Shown here: one piece after another, positions 25,377-34,300 of the stretch | How positions within the stretch are numbered: the stretch's first letter is position 1 | Layout of the letters: each line of letters starts with the position of its first letter | Assembly (NCBI GenBank): GCA_902809985.1 | Contig: CADDXC010000001.1 | Span: 2,480,001-2,544,000, forward strand | Length of the DNA stretch: 64,000 nt | Direction of reading: 5' to 3' | DNA from: Clostridiaceae bacterium BL-3 | GTDB taxonomy: Bacteria > Bacillota > Clostridia > Clostridiales > Clostridiaceae | Made by a program: the position numbers and the translations under genes | The notes under the pieces: model-generated | What the model saw: the letters and a program-made list of their open reading frames with translations, nothing else | Database searches by the model: none | What the model was told of the DNA's origin: nothing

Positions 25377-26279
25377 TTAACGTTTGAAAGACAGCATAAA
25401 AGTCAGAGTATTATGCTTATAATCTGCAGTTATCCTACCCCGCTGTAGTTCCATCAGCTCTTTTGCAATGGCCAGACCCAAACCGGAAGAGTGCCCGGAG
25501 CGATTAATATCAGCCCTATATGTACGGTTGAAAAGCTGTACTACAGTTTCCTCGCTTAAAGCTTCAGAATCATTGCTTATACTGATATGAACATGCTCTT
25601 CTGTCACTTTCAATTCAACCCTGCAGTATGACCTGGCATAGCGTATGACATTTTGAAACAGATTCAAGAACACTCTATTGGTGATCTTTTCATCCAGCAG
25701 CACCAACGGAACTTTTTCATCAAGATCCAGCTGCAGGGAGATACCTTTATCTTCAAAGTCCTGGTGAAACAACAGCAGACTGTCACACAGCAGCTGATAC
25801 AAGGAGTGCGGATTCAGCTGCACAGGATACTCCCGGGCATCAACCAGGGACAAATCATATAGTGAATCCACCAGATTGTTTAAACTCTTCAGCTTATGCT
25901 GTACAATATTTAAATATTTTTCTTTATCTTTGATGGATAGATCCATATTCAAAACTATATCAATATATCCCATGGCAGAAGTCAGCGGCGTGCGCAAGTC
26001 ATGGGAAAAGTTAGCCAGAGCTTCTTTATTCTGACGCTTCTCCTCAATATTCTTCAATTGCAATTCCTTATAGCGCTCAACTAAATGATTGATTTCAGCA
26101 GCCAGCTTTTCTGTGGTTTTATCAGGAGCAGCCACAGTAACCTGCTGATTGGTTTGAGAAATCAATTTAGTTAATTTTTTAACCTCCGCAGTTAATGTAC
26201 GAATATTCATTCTGATAAAATAATGCTTTGTCAGACAGAGGACAGTTACAACTGTCAGTATACAGTTAATATAAATCAT
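25377..26279 (-). CDS. sensor histidine kinase
   Basis: 300 residues. One N-terminal membrane helix (INCILTVVTVLCLTKHYFI) without an extracellular loop, a short coiled coil, the H-box FSHDLRTPLTSAMGY (phosphorylated H93), and an HATPase domain with N-box LNLFQNVIRYARS and G-box SSGLGLAIAKELMELQRG. The missing sensor domain is typical of intramembrane-sensing kinases that read the state of a neighbouring ABC transporter. Last gene of an RR-ATPase-permease-kinase run. Confidence 0.92.
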   Translation of the reverse strand: MIYINCILTVVTVLCLTKHYFIRMNIRTLTAEVKKLTKLISQTNQQVTVAAPDKTTEKLAAEINHLVERYKELQLKNIEEKRQNKEALANFSHDLRTPLTSAMGYIDIVLNMDLSIKDKEKYLNIVQHKLKSLNNLVDSLYDLSLVDAREYPVQLNPHSLYQLLCDSLLLFHQDFEDKGISLQLDLDEKVPLVLLDEKITNRVFLNLFQNVIRYARSYCRVELKVTEEHVHISISNDSEALSEETVVQLFNRTYRADINRSGHSSGLGLAIAKELMELQRGRITADYKHNTLTFMLSFKR

Positions 26280-26295
26280 AACTCTCCTCCTTTCT

Positions 26296-27048
26296 CTAGG
26301 ATAAATCCTTTTTCGTAAAAATTGCCAGCCCCATAATCAAGCTTACAAAAATAATCATCAGTCCCAGCACCCAGCACTTCACGTCAAAATAAGCACTGCC
26401 TGACATATAGTGGACTAAATTATTATTAAGCAGTGAAGAAGGTGTCCATTTAGATATAGTTCTCAAAACACTTACTCTGCCGGCTAAAGTATCGATTAAA
26501 CGTCCTAAAATACTGTAAATAAACAGCAAAATAAGCAGGTTCAAAACTTCTGAGACACCATTGACACTTAAAACATAACCTAGAACAAAACCGGAGGCAA
26601 CAATGGGCAGTACATTGCTAAAGGCAATTAAAAATTGACCAAGAGTTGAATTATTCACCAAATCAAAAATAACATTACCGCTTAAAATGGTGACCGACAA
26701 AATAACAGCAGCCATAACAGCTACTCCCAGAGACAAAGCAATCAATTTTGACCAAAAGACAGCCCCTCGGGAATATCCGAAAGAAACCGCTGCACAGATT
26801 TTTGACTGACTCTTTCGTGTCAATATTAAAACAATTAATAAACATAAAACAATAATTAAAGTAGTCATACCAAATACATTACTGTAATAGAACATCCTTG
26901 TTCCGTAGGGAAAGGTTGATTCCTTGAATCTGAAATACTGCAGTACCCCTGCGGCAGCCATGACTAGAAAGACACTAACTGCAATAAGCCCGTAGTACAG
27001 TTTTGAACGTATCAACCGGTAGACTTCACTTCTAATGAGATTCAGCAT
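26296..27048 (-). CDS. ABC-2 type transporter permease
   Basis: 250 residues with six hydrophobic segments, beginning after RSEVYRLIRSKLYYGLIAVS, a common start of lantibiotic-immunity-like permeases, and ending in KKDLS. The ATG at 27048 lies within the end of the ATPase gene (17-nt overlap), with GGAGGTAATAAT as ribosome site. Together with the ATPase it forms an exporter; antimicrobial-peptide self-protection or bacitracin-like resistance is a context-based guess. Confidence 0.85.
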   Translation of the reverse strand: MLNLIRSEVYRLIRSKLYYGLIAVSVFLVMAAAGVLQYFRFKESTFPYGTRMFYYSNVFGMTTLIIVLCLLIVLILTRKSQSKICAAVSFGYSRGAVFWSKLIALSLGVAVMAAVILSVTILSGNVIFDLVNNSTLGQFLIAFSNVLPIVASGFVLGYVLSVNGVSEVLNLLILLFIYSILGRLIDTLAGRVSVLRTISKWTPSSLLNNNLVHYMSGSAYFDVKCWVLGLMIIFVSLIMGLAIFTKKDLS

Positions 27049-27958
27049 TATTATTACCTCCTATGAGCTCCAGAAAATATTCTTCCAGATTCTTGCTTTT
27101 AACTGTCATTTCCAAAATATCCACACTGCCTTCATTCAAAAGCCTATTGATTTTTTGACGGTCTTCAATATGATTGTAAACCTCCAGCTGCTGACCAGCT
27201 AAAACCCTATAGTCCATATCTGGAAAATGATTTTCCAATATAAAGCAGGCCTTCTTGGCATCATTGACACGAAGGAATATAAACTGCTGATTCATCTCCA
27301 ATAGCTCTTTACGTGACAAATCCTGAATAATTTTACCTTTGTGAAGAAAAACAAAACGTGTTGCAATTGACTGCAGCTGTGATAAAATGTGACTTGAAAT
27401 CAAAATTGTAATTTGATGCTCCTGGTTTAAATTAAGAAAAAGCTGACGCATTTCAGCCATTCCTTCCGGATCCAAACCATTGGCAGGCTCATCTAAAAGC
27501 AAAAAATCCGGTGAGGATAATAAAGCCAGTGCCAGTGACAGTCGCTGCTTCATCCCCAGTGAATATTCCGAGAATTTCTTTCCCTGATACTCTGCAAGTC
27601 CCACTGTATTCAATACTTTTTTTATTACGGCTTTTTCAGGAATTCCCCGCTGCAGACGATAGTACTCTAAATTCTGGATGGCATTGAAGTTATCAAAAAA
27701 TACATTGTTTTCAATCATGACCCCCATTCTCCTGCGGACATTATGTTTCCCGTAGGGTTCACCAAACAGTGTAATCTCACCCTTTGTGGGAAATATCTCT
27801 TCGGCAATCATCCTGAACATGGTTGATTTTCCCGCACCGTTTTTCCCTATAACAGCACATATTTCTCCATGATACAGTTCAAAATCACTGCTTTCCATGG
27901 CAACCTGATGCTTATATCTTTTCTCCAGATCAGTTATTTTCAAAACTGGTGTTTTCAT
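27032..27958 (-). CDS. ABC transporter ATP-binding protein
   Basis: 308 residues. Walker A GKNGAGKST (38-46), signature SLGMKQR (133-139) and Walker B FLLLDEP (152-158) are all intact, followed by a C-terminal about 90-residue domain typical of CcmA/BcrA-like drug-export ATPases. Forms a transporter with the overlapping permease. The gene lies between a response regulator and a kinase, so expression probably responds to the transported compound. Confidence 0.93.
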   Translation of the reverse strand: MKTPVLKITDLEKRYKHQVAMESSDFELYHGEICAVIGKNGAGKSTMFRMIAEEIFPTKGEITLFGEPYGKHNVRRRMGVMIENNVFFDNFNAIQNLEYYRLQRGIPEKAVIKKVLNTVGLAEYQGKKFSEYSLGMKQRLSLALALLSSPDFLLLDEPANGLDPEGMAEMRQLFLNLNQEHQITILISSHILSQLQSIATRFVFLHKGKIIQDLSRKELLEMNQQFIFLRVNDAKKACFILENHFPDMDYRVLAGQQLEVYNHIEDRQKINRLLNEGSVDILEMTVKSKNLEEYFLELIGGNNNAESH

Positions 27959-28044
27959 CTCAATTCCTCCTTTACACTTATCAGTTTACAAGGTGTTTTT
28001 TAAGAACCCTTAAGCAAATTATAAAGAAATCATAAAGATGATAT

Positions 28045-28719
28045 CTAGACCAGTGAAAAGCCGATTCCCCAGATAGTTTTAATATATTCTTCTTTGGTAA
28101 CAGCTGCAATTTTTTTACGAATATTGGACACATGGACACTGATACTGTTGTCATTTCCCCGGTAAACATCATTCCACAGCAGTTCATACAGCTTGGCTTT
28201 TGAGAATACCTGTTTAGGATGCTTCAACATAATTTTCAAGATATCAAACTCCACATTGGTGAGATTCAACTCTGATTTTTCCACCATTGCCACATGCCGG
28301 CCTTCATCCAGAGTCAGTGCCTTCCAGTTTAAACACTTATCAGCCTGCCGTGAATAATTTTTACGCAGCTGGACTTCAATCCGTGCTGCAACTTCTTCAC
28401 GGGCAAAAGGTTTGACCACGTAATCATCCGCACCCAGCCTCAGCAGGCTGACTTTGTCTTCAATCATATTTTTCGCAGAAACAACAATAACCGGGACAGA
28501 TGAATGCTCCCTGATTTCTCCCAGCAATTCCTCCCCTGTCAGTCCAGGCAGCATAATATCCAGTAAAATCAGATCAAAGGACTGCTGCTGAAGTCTTAAT
28601 CTGGCTTCCGTACCGGAAAAGCAGCAGGTTGCTTTGTATCCCTGCTCCTTTACAATCAGTTCCAGTATTTTATTGATGTCATCATCGTCTTCCACAATCA
28701 TTATCTCCACTTGCTTCAA
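28045..28719 (-). CDS. OmpR family response regulator
   Basis: 224 residues from TTG 28719, six bases after GAGGTG; earlier ATG and GTG codons lack or lie within the site. Receiver domain with acidic pocket VEDDDD, phosphoacceptor D54 (LILLDIMLPG), T/S switch VVSAK and K in VVKPF; then an OmpR winged helix (LTNVEFDILKIMLKHPKQVF ... GNDNSISVHVSNIRKK ... IKTIWGIGFSL). It heads the ABC/kinase operon and is its expected regulator. Confidence 0.94.
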   Translation of the reverse strand: MKQVEIMIVEDDDDINKILELIVKEQGYKATCCFSGTEARLRLQQQSFDLILLDIMLPGLTGEELLGEIREHSSVPVIVVSAKNMIEDKVSLLRLGADDYVVKPFAREEVAARIEVQLRKNYSRQADKCLNWKALTLDEGRHVAMVEKSELNLTNVEFDILKIMLKHPKQVFSKAKLYELLWNDVYRGNDNSISVHVSNIRKKIAAVTKEEYIKTIWGIGFSLV

Positions 28720-28860
28720 ATTTTTCACCTCTCTGTTCGCTTCCCTAAATTTATCCATTAAATTATACTACCATTTCTTTTATAGGTAAATTTATTTTTT
28801 CTTCAGCAGCGCTATTTGATGTATTGGTCTTTAATACTGGGTTGATTTTAAAACAAATAA

Positions 28861-28917
28861 AGTACTAATCAAGCTTTAACCCTTCCATAATTCATACAAA
28901 AAAGCTTGATCAGTACC
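28861..28917 (-). terminator. terminator of the methyltransferase gene
   Basis: Arms at 28861-28876 and 28902-28917 pair over 15 positions with one mismatch (AATCAAGCTT against AAGCTTGAT core). On the minus strand a T-rich run follows. Confidence 0.75.
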
Positions 28918-28937
28918 CTCTCTTAATTTCAGCGGAT

Positions 28938-29549
28938 TTATTTCTTCATTCCAACAAGGCATATCCATTTCCCATTCTGTTTTTCATCTTTCTGAACTAC
29001 GGCAAACCCTGCTGATTTTAAAATATCTGCCAGCTGTATAATACTGTATACTGTCATTCCTTCTATTTTTTCAGACCATTTATCATTTACAGGATCTCCT
29101 TCTTCACAGCATATCATAAAATACCCTTCCGGTTTTAATATTCTCCTGACTTCTTTAAAATTTTCATACAAATCAGGCCAGAAATATACGGTTTCAAATG
29201 CAGTAGCAATATCAAATCTTTCATCTCTATAAGGTATATGGCTTACATTACCTGTTCTTATCTCACAATTTTTCCCAATGTGGTCCATATTCTTCTTCCT
29301 GCTGCACTTTACACTTTCTTCTGAATAATCTATACCTGCCACAAAACCATCCGGACAGCTTTCCAACAATCTGGATATATTGGCCCCTCCACCACATCCA
29401 ATATCAAGTACATGGTCTGTATTTTTCAATTGAAGATGTTTAAGGCCCCAGTCTGAAAGCCTGGCATGACCTGAATTCATCATCTTTAGAATCATTTTTC
29501 CACCCAATCCCCTGGGTTTACATGTATTTTGAAATAATTTATTGAACAT
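28938..29549 (-). CDS. class I SAM-dependent methyltransferase
   Basis: 203 residues. Motif I HVLDIGCGGGANISRLLE, acidic loop GIDYSEESVKC, motif II-like GNVSHIPYRDERFDIATAF, and motif III RRILKPEGYFMICCEEGDP (Methyltransf_11 type). Substrate unknown; small molecules are usual for this group. The gene stands alone behind the broken hydrolase genes. A remnant of a paralogue is at 19974-20165 beside an intact hydrolase, so the two loci are duplicates that lost different genes. Confidence 0.9.
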   Translation of the reverse strand: MFNKLFQNTCKPRGLGGKMILKMMNSGHARLSDWGLKHLQLKNTDHVLDIGCGGGANISRLLESCPDGFVAGIDYSEESVKCSRKKNMDHIGKNCEIRTGNVSHIPYRDERFDIATAFETVYFWPDLYENFKEVRRILKPEGYFMICCEEGDPVNDKWSEKIEGMTVYSIIQLADILKSAGFAVVQKDEKQNGKWICLVGMKK

Positions 29550-29668
29550 ACCATCCTCCCCTCAAAAAATAGTATCCCTCATATAAATAATAATATCATA
29601 TTTTTTGTGTAATTGATAGTCATTTTCAATAAACTAATTATATTCAACATCTCTTTTACAATGAAAAA

Positions 29669-29790
29669 TTATTTTGTCTTACCCCAAAAATCTGCCATAA
29701 TCTAAATAAATTCACCTGGTTTTTCAAAATGAATGTCATGCCCTGATTTTATTGTACGGGTTTTGCCTGCTTTAAAAACTTCTTTTGAAA
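29669..29790 (-). pseudogene. alpha/beta hydrolase C-terminal remnant
   Basis: Minus-strand translation ends TIKSGHDIHFEKPGEFI-stop-IMADFWGKTK, matching the last 35 residues of the hydrolase at 20296-21345 (KIKSGHDIHFEKPNKFIQIM) with an in-frame TAG where Gln should be. No N-terminal or catalytic-serine sequence remains. Confidence 0.85.
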
Positions 29791-29804
29791 ACTGAAGATA
29801 CTTA

Positions 29805-29998
29805 TCATTTCACCCTGTCATTTTTAATTTTGTTGTTTATCTGCCTGATTCTATATTTCCACATGCTATACTGTATAAACCATTATAATATATATTGCTA
29901 TAAATATACCATAATAACTTACGATGCCGGCAAATGTATGCTCCATCCAATGTGAAAAATAAGCAATTGGCAGCATTGCAAAAGAGATTATAATAAAA
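29805..29998 (-). pseudogene. DUF3021-like membrane protein remnant, frameshifted
   Basis: Minus-strand frames give FIIISFAMLPIAYFSHWMEH then AGIVSYYGIFIAIYII, followed in another frame by WFIQYSMWKYRIRQINNKIK and a stop. The pattern is the C-terminal half of the DUF3021 family of four-helix proteins. A frameshift and the missing start show decay. Family naming is by memory of the pattern. Confidence 0.5.
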
Positions 29999-30467
29999 TG
30001 GACAGGAGACACACTTTTTTACAAGGCAACAGGGATGGGAAAGCCTTTTTCTTCTAATTGCAGGAGGAGGTGGTGACGGAGACCTTTATTTACCTTTGGC
30101 AGATGAGCTTGCAAATCAGTATAAAGTTATCACATATGATCGCCGTGCAAATGCGATAAGTACCATGAATTTTCCAGATCATTTCGATATTTCCCAGCAG
30201 GCAAAAGATGCCCTGGCAGTGCTGAAAGCTGCCGGAGAAGATTCCGCAATAGCATTCGGCAACAGCAGTGGCGCGGTTATTGCCATTGAAATGGAGCGTC
30301 TTTTCCCGGGTAATGTACTGGGGGTAATTGTTCACGAGCCGCCTATGGCCCGGCTTCATCCTGAAAGTAATAAATGGAGAACATTTTTTACAGCAAGAAA
30401 TTTCGGCAAGAATGCAGTTGCAGATACAAAAGATATGGATTTAGATTCATCCATTCCCTATACTTAA
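29985..30467 (+). pseudogene. alpha/beta hydrolase, frameshifted and truncated at both ends
   Basis: One frame reads GDTLFYKATGMGKPF up to a run of five T (about 30047); the next frame continues as LLIAGGGGDGDLYLPLADEL with ITYDRRANAISTMN, the nucleophile elbow FGNSSGAVIAIEMERL, and VIVHEPPMARLHPES. One extra T in the run explains the break. The C-terminal half of the usual 270-290 residues, including the catalytic His, is absent. A downstream part (30096-30467) stays open but has no ribosome site. Confidence 0.82.
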
Positions 30468-30478
30468 GATTTTCTATT

Positions 30479-30799
30479 TTATAAAATATCTTTATGATTT
30501 CTAGCACCATAGAGAATGCGCATAATAATCACCTGTTGTTTATTATCATCCACCAGATAAAACGCAATATAATTATCTATTATAAGTTTTTTATAACCTC
30601 GCTGCTTCAATGTCTCATCTATTGCCAAACTACAAGAATATGGAAAATCTTTAAGTCTTAGAATCTTACTTTCAAAATTGCTTATTAAGTTCTCTGCTGC
30701 CTCGGGAGCAAAAAGATTTCCATAAATATAATCATATATTTGATCTAAATCTTCTTGAGCCTTCAGAGTAAATTTTAAGTCATACTCCCTATTTCCCAT
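30479..30799 (-). CDS. RelE/ParE family toxin
   Basis: 106 residues: YDLKFTLKAQEDLDQIYDYI, then AAENLISNFESKILRLKDFP, GYKKLIIDNYIAFYLVDDNK and VIIMRILYGARNHKDIL, the compact ParE/RelE fold with the C-terminal R-x-L-Y-G-x-R-N motif. It starts inside the antitoxin gene (11-nt overlap). Target (ribosome-bound mRNA or gyrase) cannot be told from sequence. Confidence 0.92.
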   Translation of the reverse strand: MGNREYDLKFTLKAQEDLDQIYDYIYGNLFAPEAAENLISNFESKILRLKDFPYSCSLAIDETLKQRGYKKLIIDNYIAFYLVDDNKQQVIIMRILYGARNHKDIL

Positions 30800-31052
30800 A
30801 TTTCTCCCTCAGCTCTTTAAATACTTTTTCTCCATCTTTAAGCGGCATACCATCTGCAAGTTCTTTCTCCGCCTCAGATAATTTTTTATAAACTTCTAAA
30901 AGAGCCATTTTGCGCTCATAAATTTCCATACTCATTATTACCATATCACCATAACCATTTTTAGTAATAAACACTGGCTCTTTGCTTTTATGACATATTT
31001 CAGAAATTTCATTTGTATTTCTTAAATCTTTTATAGGCCTTATTTGCGGCAT
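30789..31052 (-). CDS. Phd/YefM-type antitoxin
   Basis: 87 residues. The N-terminal DNA-binding part MPQIRPIKDLRNTNEISEIC, then KEPVFITKNGYGDMVIMSME, is the Phd/YefM fold; the Lys/Glu-rich C-terminus should wrap the toxin. First gene of the pair, with GAGGTGATTTAA as ribosome site. It should autoregulate with the toxin through the palindromic DNA upstream. Confidence 0.92.
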   Translation of the reverse strand: MPQIRPIKDLRNTNEISEICHKSKEPVFITKNGYGDMVIMSMEIYERKMALLEVYKKLSEAEKELADGMPLKDGEKVFKELREKYGK

Positions 31053-31077
31053 TTAAATCACCTCACTTTTATTGTGT

Positions 31078-31110
31078 CATAATTATAGCATAATTATGTA
31101 TGAAATACAA
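31078..31110 (-). promoter_or_regulatory. toxin-antitoxin promoter and operator
   Basis: On the minus strand TTGTAT (31110-31105) and TATAAT (31087-31082) are 17 bp apart. The -10 lies within two copies of CATAATTAT (31078-31086, 31089-31097), palindromic DNA suited to an antitoxin dimer. Confidence 0.7.
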
Positions 31111-31118
31111 TGTAATTT

Positions 31119-31259
31119 CTGCTGTTTGTATAGTGGCGTTGTCTGATAAAAAGTCAGATATTAAAATAGAAAATAAAACAGCTTTGAAACCTGATGAAAT
31201 ATCATCCGATACCAAAGTAAACATCAAGTGATTCTTAGGTTCAGATGAAGTTTGCTTAT
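31119..31259 (+). repeat. small membrane-peptide gene remnant carrying two dispersed repeats
   Basis: 31119-31224 matches 39627-39732 (106 bp, few changes) and translates on the plus strand as AVCIVALSDKKSDIKIENKT then ALKPDEISSDTKVNIK-stop, the part of the 39581 peptide after its first hydrophobic residues. No start or ribosome site is left. 31223-31259 matches 13773-13809 (37 bp, one change). The rest of 31053-31331 is AT-rich with nothing else recognised. Confidence 0.75.
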
Positions 31260-31331
31260 ATTTGATCTATATTTAGACAGGTCAAATTTGTTAACCATTT
31301 CCTTATACTATATGGGCATATATACTCCCGG

Positions 31332-34300
31332 CTAAGTAAGCCTTGTTAAACTCTGTGGATCATTGTCTCTGAAAAATGCCTTCTTCATTTCCAGCTCTTT
31401 CGTCATAATCTGATTTATACCGTCGCTGGCTTCTCTGAGCTTGCAGCTGTATACAATTGGAAAATAGGTTCTTATAAATTTTCCTTCCGAATGTGCTGTA
31501 AGAGCTATTATTTGAAATCCAAGCTGTTCTGCAATAAAAAATACCGGATCCAGTACATGTTCACTGGAAGCCTTGCCAAAAGGATTATCCATTATAACTG
31601 CTCTGTGCCTTTTACAATCTGAAGCCATCCTGATTCTCTTCTCTGCCAGATAATTCAGTATGCCCAGAAACAAAGTCATGTTTTTGCTCCACTTTTCTCC
31701 GCCGGACCATTGATTTGATGTCTCCCATGAAAAAGGCAGACTGCTCATCTTTCCATCATTGGTCACTTTCCTGCATTTCACCTTTATGGTGTTCTGCTTC
31801 ATCACATACTGCAGCAGCTGTTTTGACTGAAGCCATTTTTCAATGGATTTTCTGGCTTTTTCCACATCTTCCCTGCCATTTTCATCCTTGAACTGATCCC
31901 CCTGAAGCTGATTCAGCATCCAGTCAATATATTCGGCCAGTCTTTCCCTGCCTTCTTTTTCATCCCATTCAGGTACTGTAAACAAAAATACCTCTTTCCA
32001 CTTTCCATCAATCTTTATCCTGGTGCTTTTGGGAAGTCTCCTGAATTCATCTGATATTGTCTTCAGATAGGAATGAAGCTGGTTTATAAACTGCTGAATT
32101 TCTCTGTCATGATTCCTCATGTCATCTTCTGTAATTTTAACTATGCGCATAATTCTTTCACTCATTTTATTCTGCCATTCTAAAATAGCTTCAAAATTTC
32201 TGTTATATTCTATACCTGTCACAGACATCTCTTTAAGTTTTACATCCAATATGTCATTTTGACAGAAATCAATAAAATTCTCCTTTTGTACTTTTACCCT
32301 GTCGGCTTTTTTATCTAGATTTCCGGCGATTTCATTCAGTTTTTTCTCCATTTCTTTTAAAACTTCCATCCTCTTATAGGGAAACCTTTCCTTTACATCT
32401 TCAGAAATAGTCACTTCTCCTGTTTCTTCTGCAGAAGATGGATATTTTGCATTTATGACCTTGATTTCCTGCAGGACATTTTCTATATCCACTTTCTGTT
32501 TCTCCAGGGATTCCTGTTCTGCTGTGAGATAATCTTTCCTTCTATTTATATTTTTTCTTTCCCGGGACAAAACCTCAGGTACTCTCTCCAGTGGAATGGA
32601 AAAAGATATTATATCTTCATACTCGCCTTTAAAGTCCTTTTCCCTGATTTCATATTTATTTTTGCTATTTTGAAGTACGAGTTCAGCTCCATCATACTTT
32701 TTTTTCAGATTCTTCAAGGGCAATCTCATATCTTTTATTTCAACTGAAAGTTCATTTATATCCTCACCACTGTGGTAAATGAACTCTTCTTTTTCATCTA
32801 TGGGAAATTCCAGTTCGTTTTTAAAAACTTCAAATTCGGACTCCAGAGAATTTTTCAATTCAACTGCACTTTTCATTTTCTGTTCAAGCAAATCTCTTCC
32901 CTTTTGCTTCCGGGCAAGTATATCCTTCAGGGCCATCCTCTCATCTTCAAGCACCTCCACACTTGTGGAAGTATATTTAGGATCAAATTCAAGTACCTCT
33001 GTATAAAGTTTTTGACCTTTTAGATTTTTAAGGGCAATGCAGAGACTTTTAAAATTATCTTCCAGATCCCTTTGTAATTTTGAGGATATGCTCTTCTCTC
33101 CATTGAGCTTTGAAAATTTCCTGTTATTTTCCAGAATATCTTCTTTTATCTCAGCCGCATCCATTTCACATTTTTTCTTTTTCTCTCTGTCATTTAGATA
33201 CTTTCTCGATTTTATTATTTTATTTCCCAGTACATTCTGTTCACCGCTTGAATCCTTCATATTATTGTTGAGTTCTTTTATCTTATCATCAATATCCTCA
33301 ATTCTCTTCTCATCAGAGGATATATTTCCTGCTGTCACTGATATATTGTATTTGACACTCTTTTGATCTCTTTGCATGTCCATATACTGTTCATAGGGAT
33401 ATACTTCATAAAACTCTCTCACATCCATAAGCAGCCTACGGCATATTTCAACTTCCTTTTCCTTTTCAATTCGGATCTTGGTGGATTCATCAGCCTTTGA
33501 CGCAATGCCCATTTTCCAGTTTTCAAAATTCTCCCGGAAAATGTTTTTCTTCCAGCTGGGTGGAAAAAATATATTTTCCTCTGTAATTGTATATCTGTCT
33601 TCAATTTTTAATCTTGCTTCATTTTCATCCATTACTATAACAGGATGGGAAAGCTTGCTGCAGTTGTCAGCTATCTTTTTCTTCAGCTTATCTGTCTCTG
33701 AACTGGAAGTTATTATGGATATAGTCCAGTAAGGATATACATTTTCACCGCCATCAAAAGCTCTTTGAAAATACTGGGTTCCGCTTTCTATATAATTGAA
33801 TCCGTTTCTCCAGGCTCTAACCCATTTTTCTATAACAGGATCTGCAGTATAATACTCACTGTCACTGTAATCATCCGCCCATCTGTGAGCTGTTCTCTCT
33901 TCAATTATAAGATTTTCCTTTTCTTCATAAAGACTTACGGCTTTATTTTCAAGCTGCTGCAGTATAGTTTCCTGTTTTGAGTACAGTGAATCAAAGCTGA
34001 ACCAGTTTCCCTTGAATTCTTTAAGTCTTTTCAGCAAAGCATCCTGTTTTTTTCCATGGGCTTCCAGGTAGTCCCCAATACTGCTTTCCTCCCTTTTAAG
34101 CTCCTCCAGCTCTTCCCTCTTCATTTTGATATTCGTTCTTAGATCCTCTTTTTCTCTTTCAATGGATTTAATTTCTTTATTACACTCAAAAATATTGTTT
34201 TCCAGAACATCTATACGGAGCTGCCATTTGACTGCCTCTTCTTCAACACTTTCCTGTTCAGGATTGCTCAGTATTTCTCTCTCTATGGATTTCATATCTT

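Noticed and set aside
29640-31331. Search for an insertion sequence responsible for the broken genes
   Set aside because: No transposase fragment, terminal inverted repeat or target duplication could be recognised by eye.
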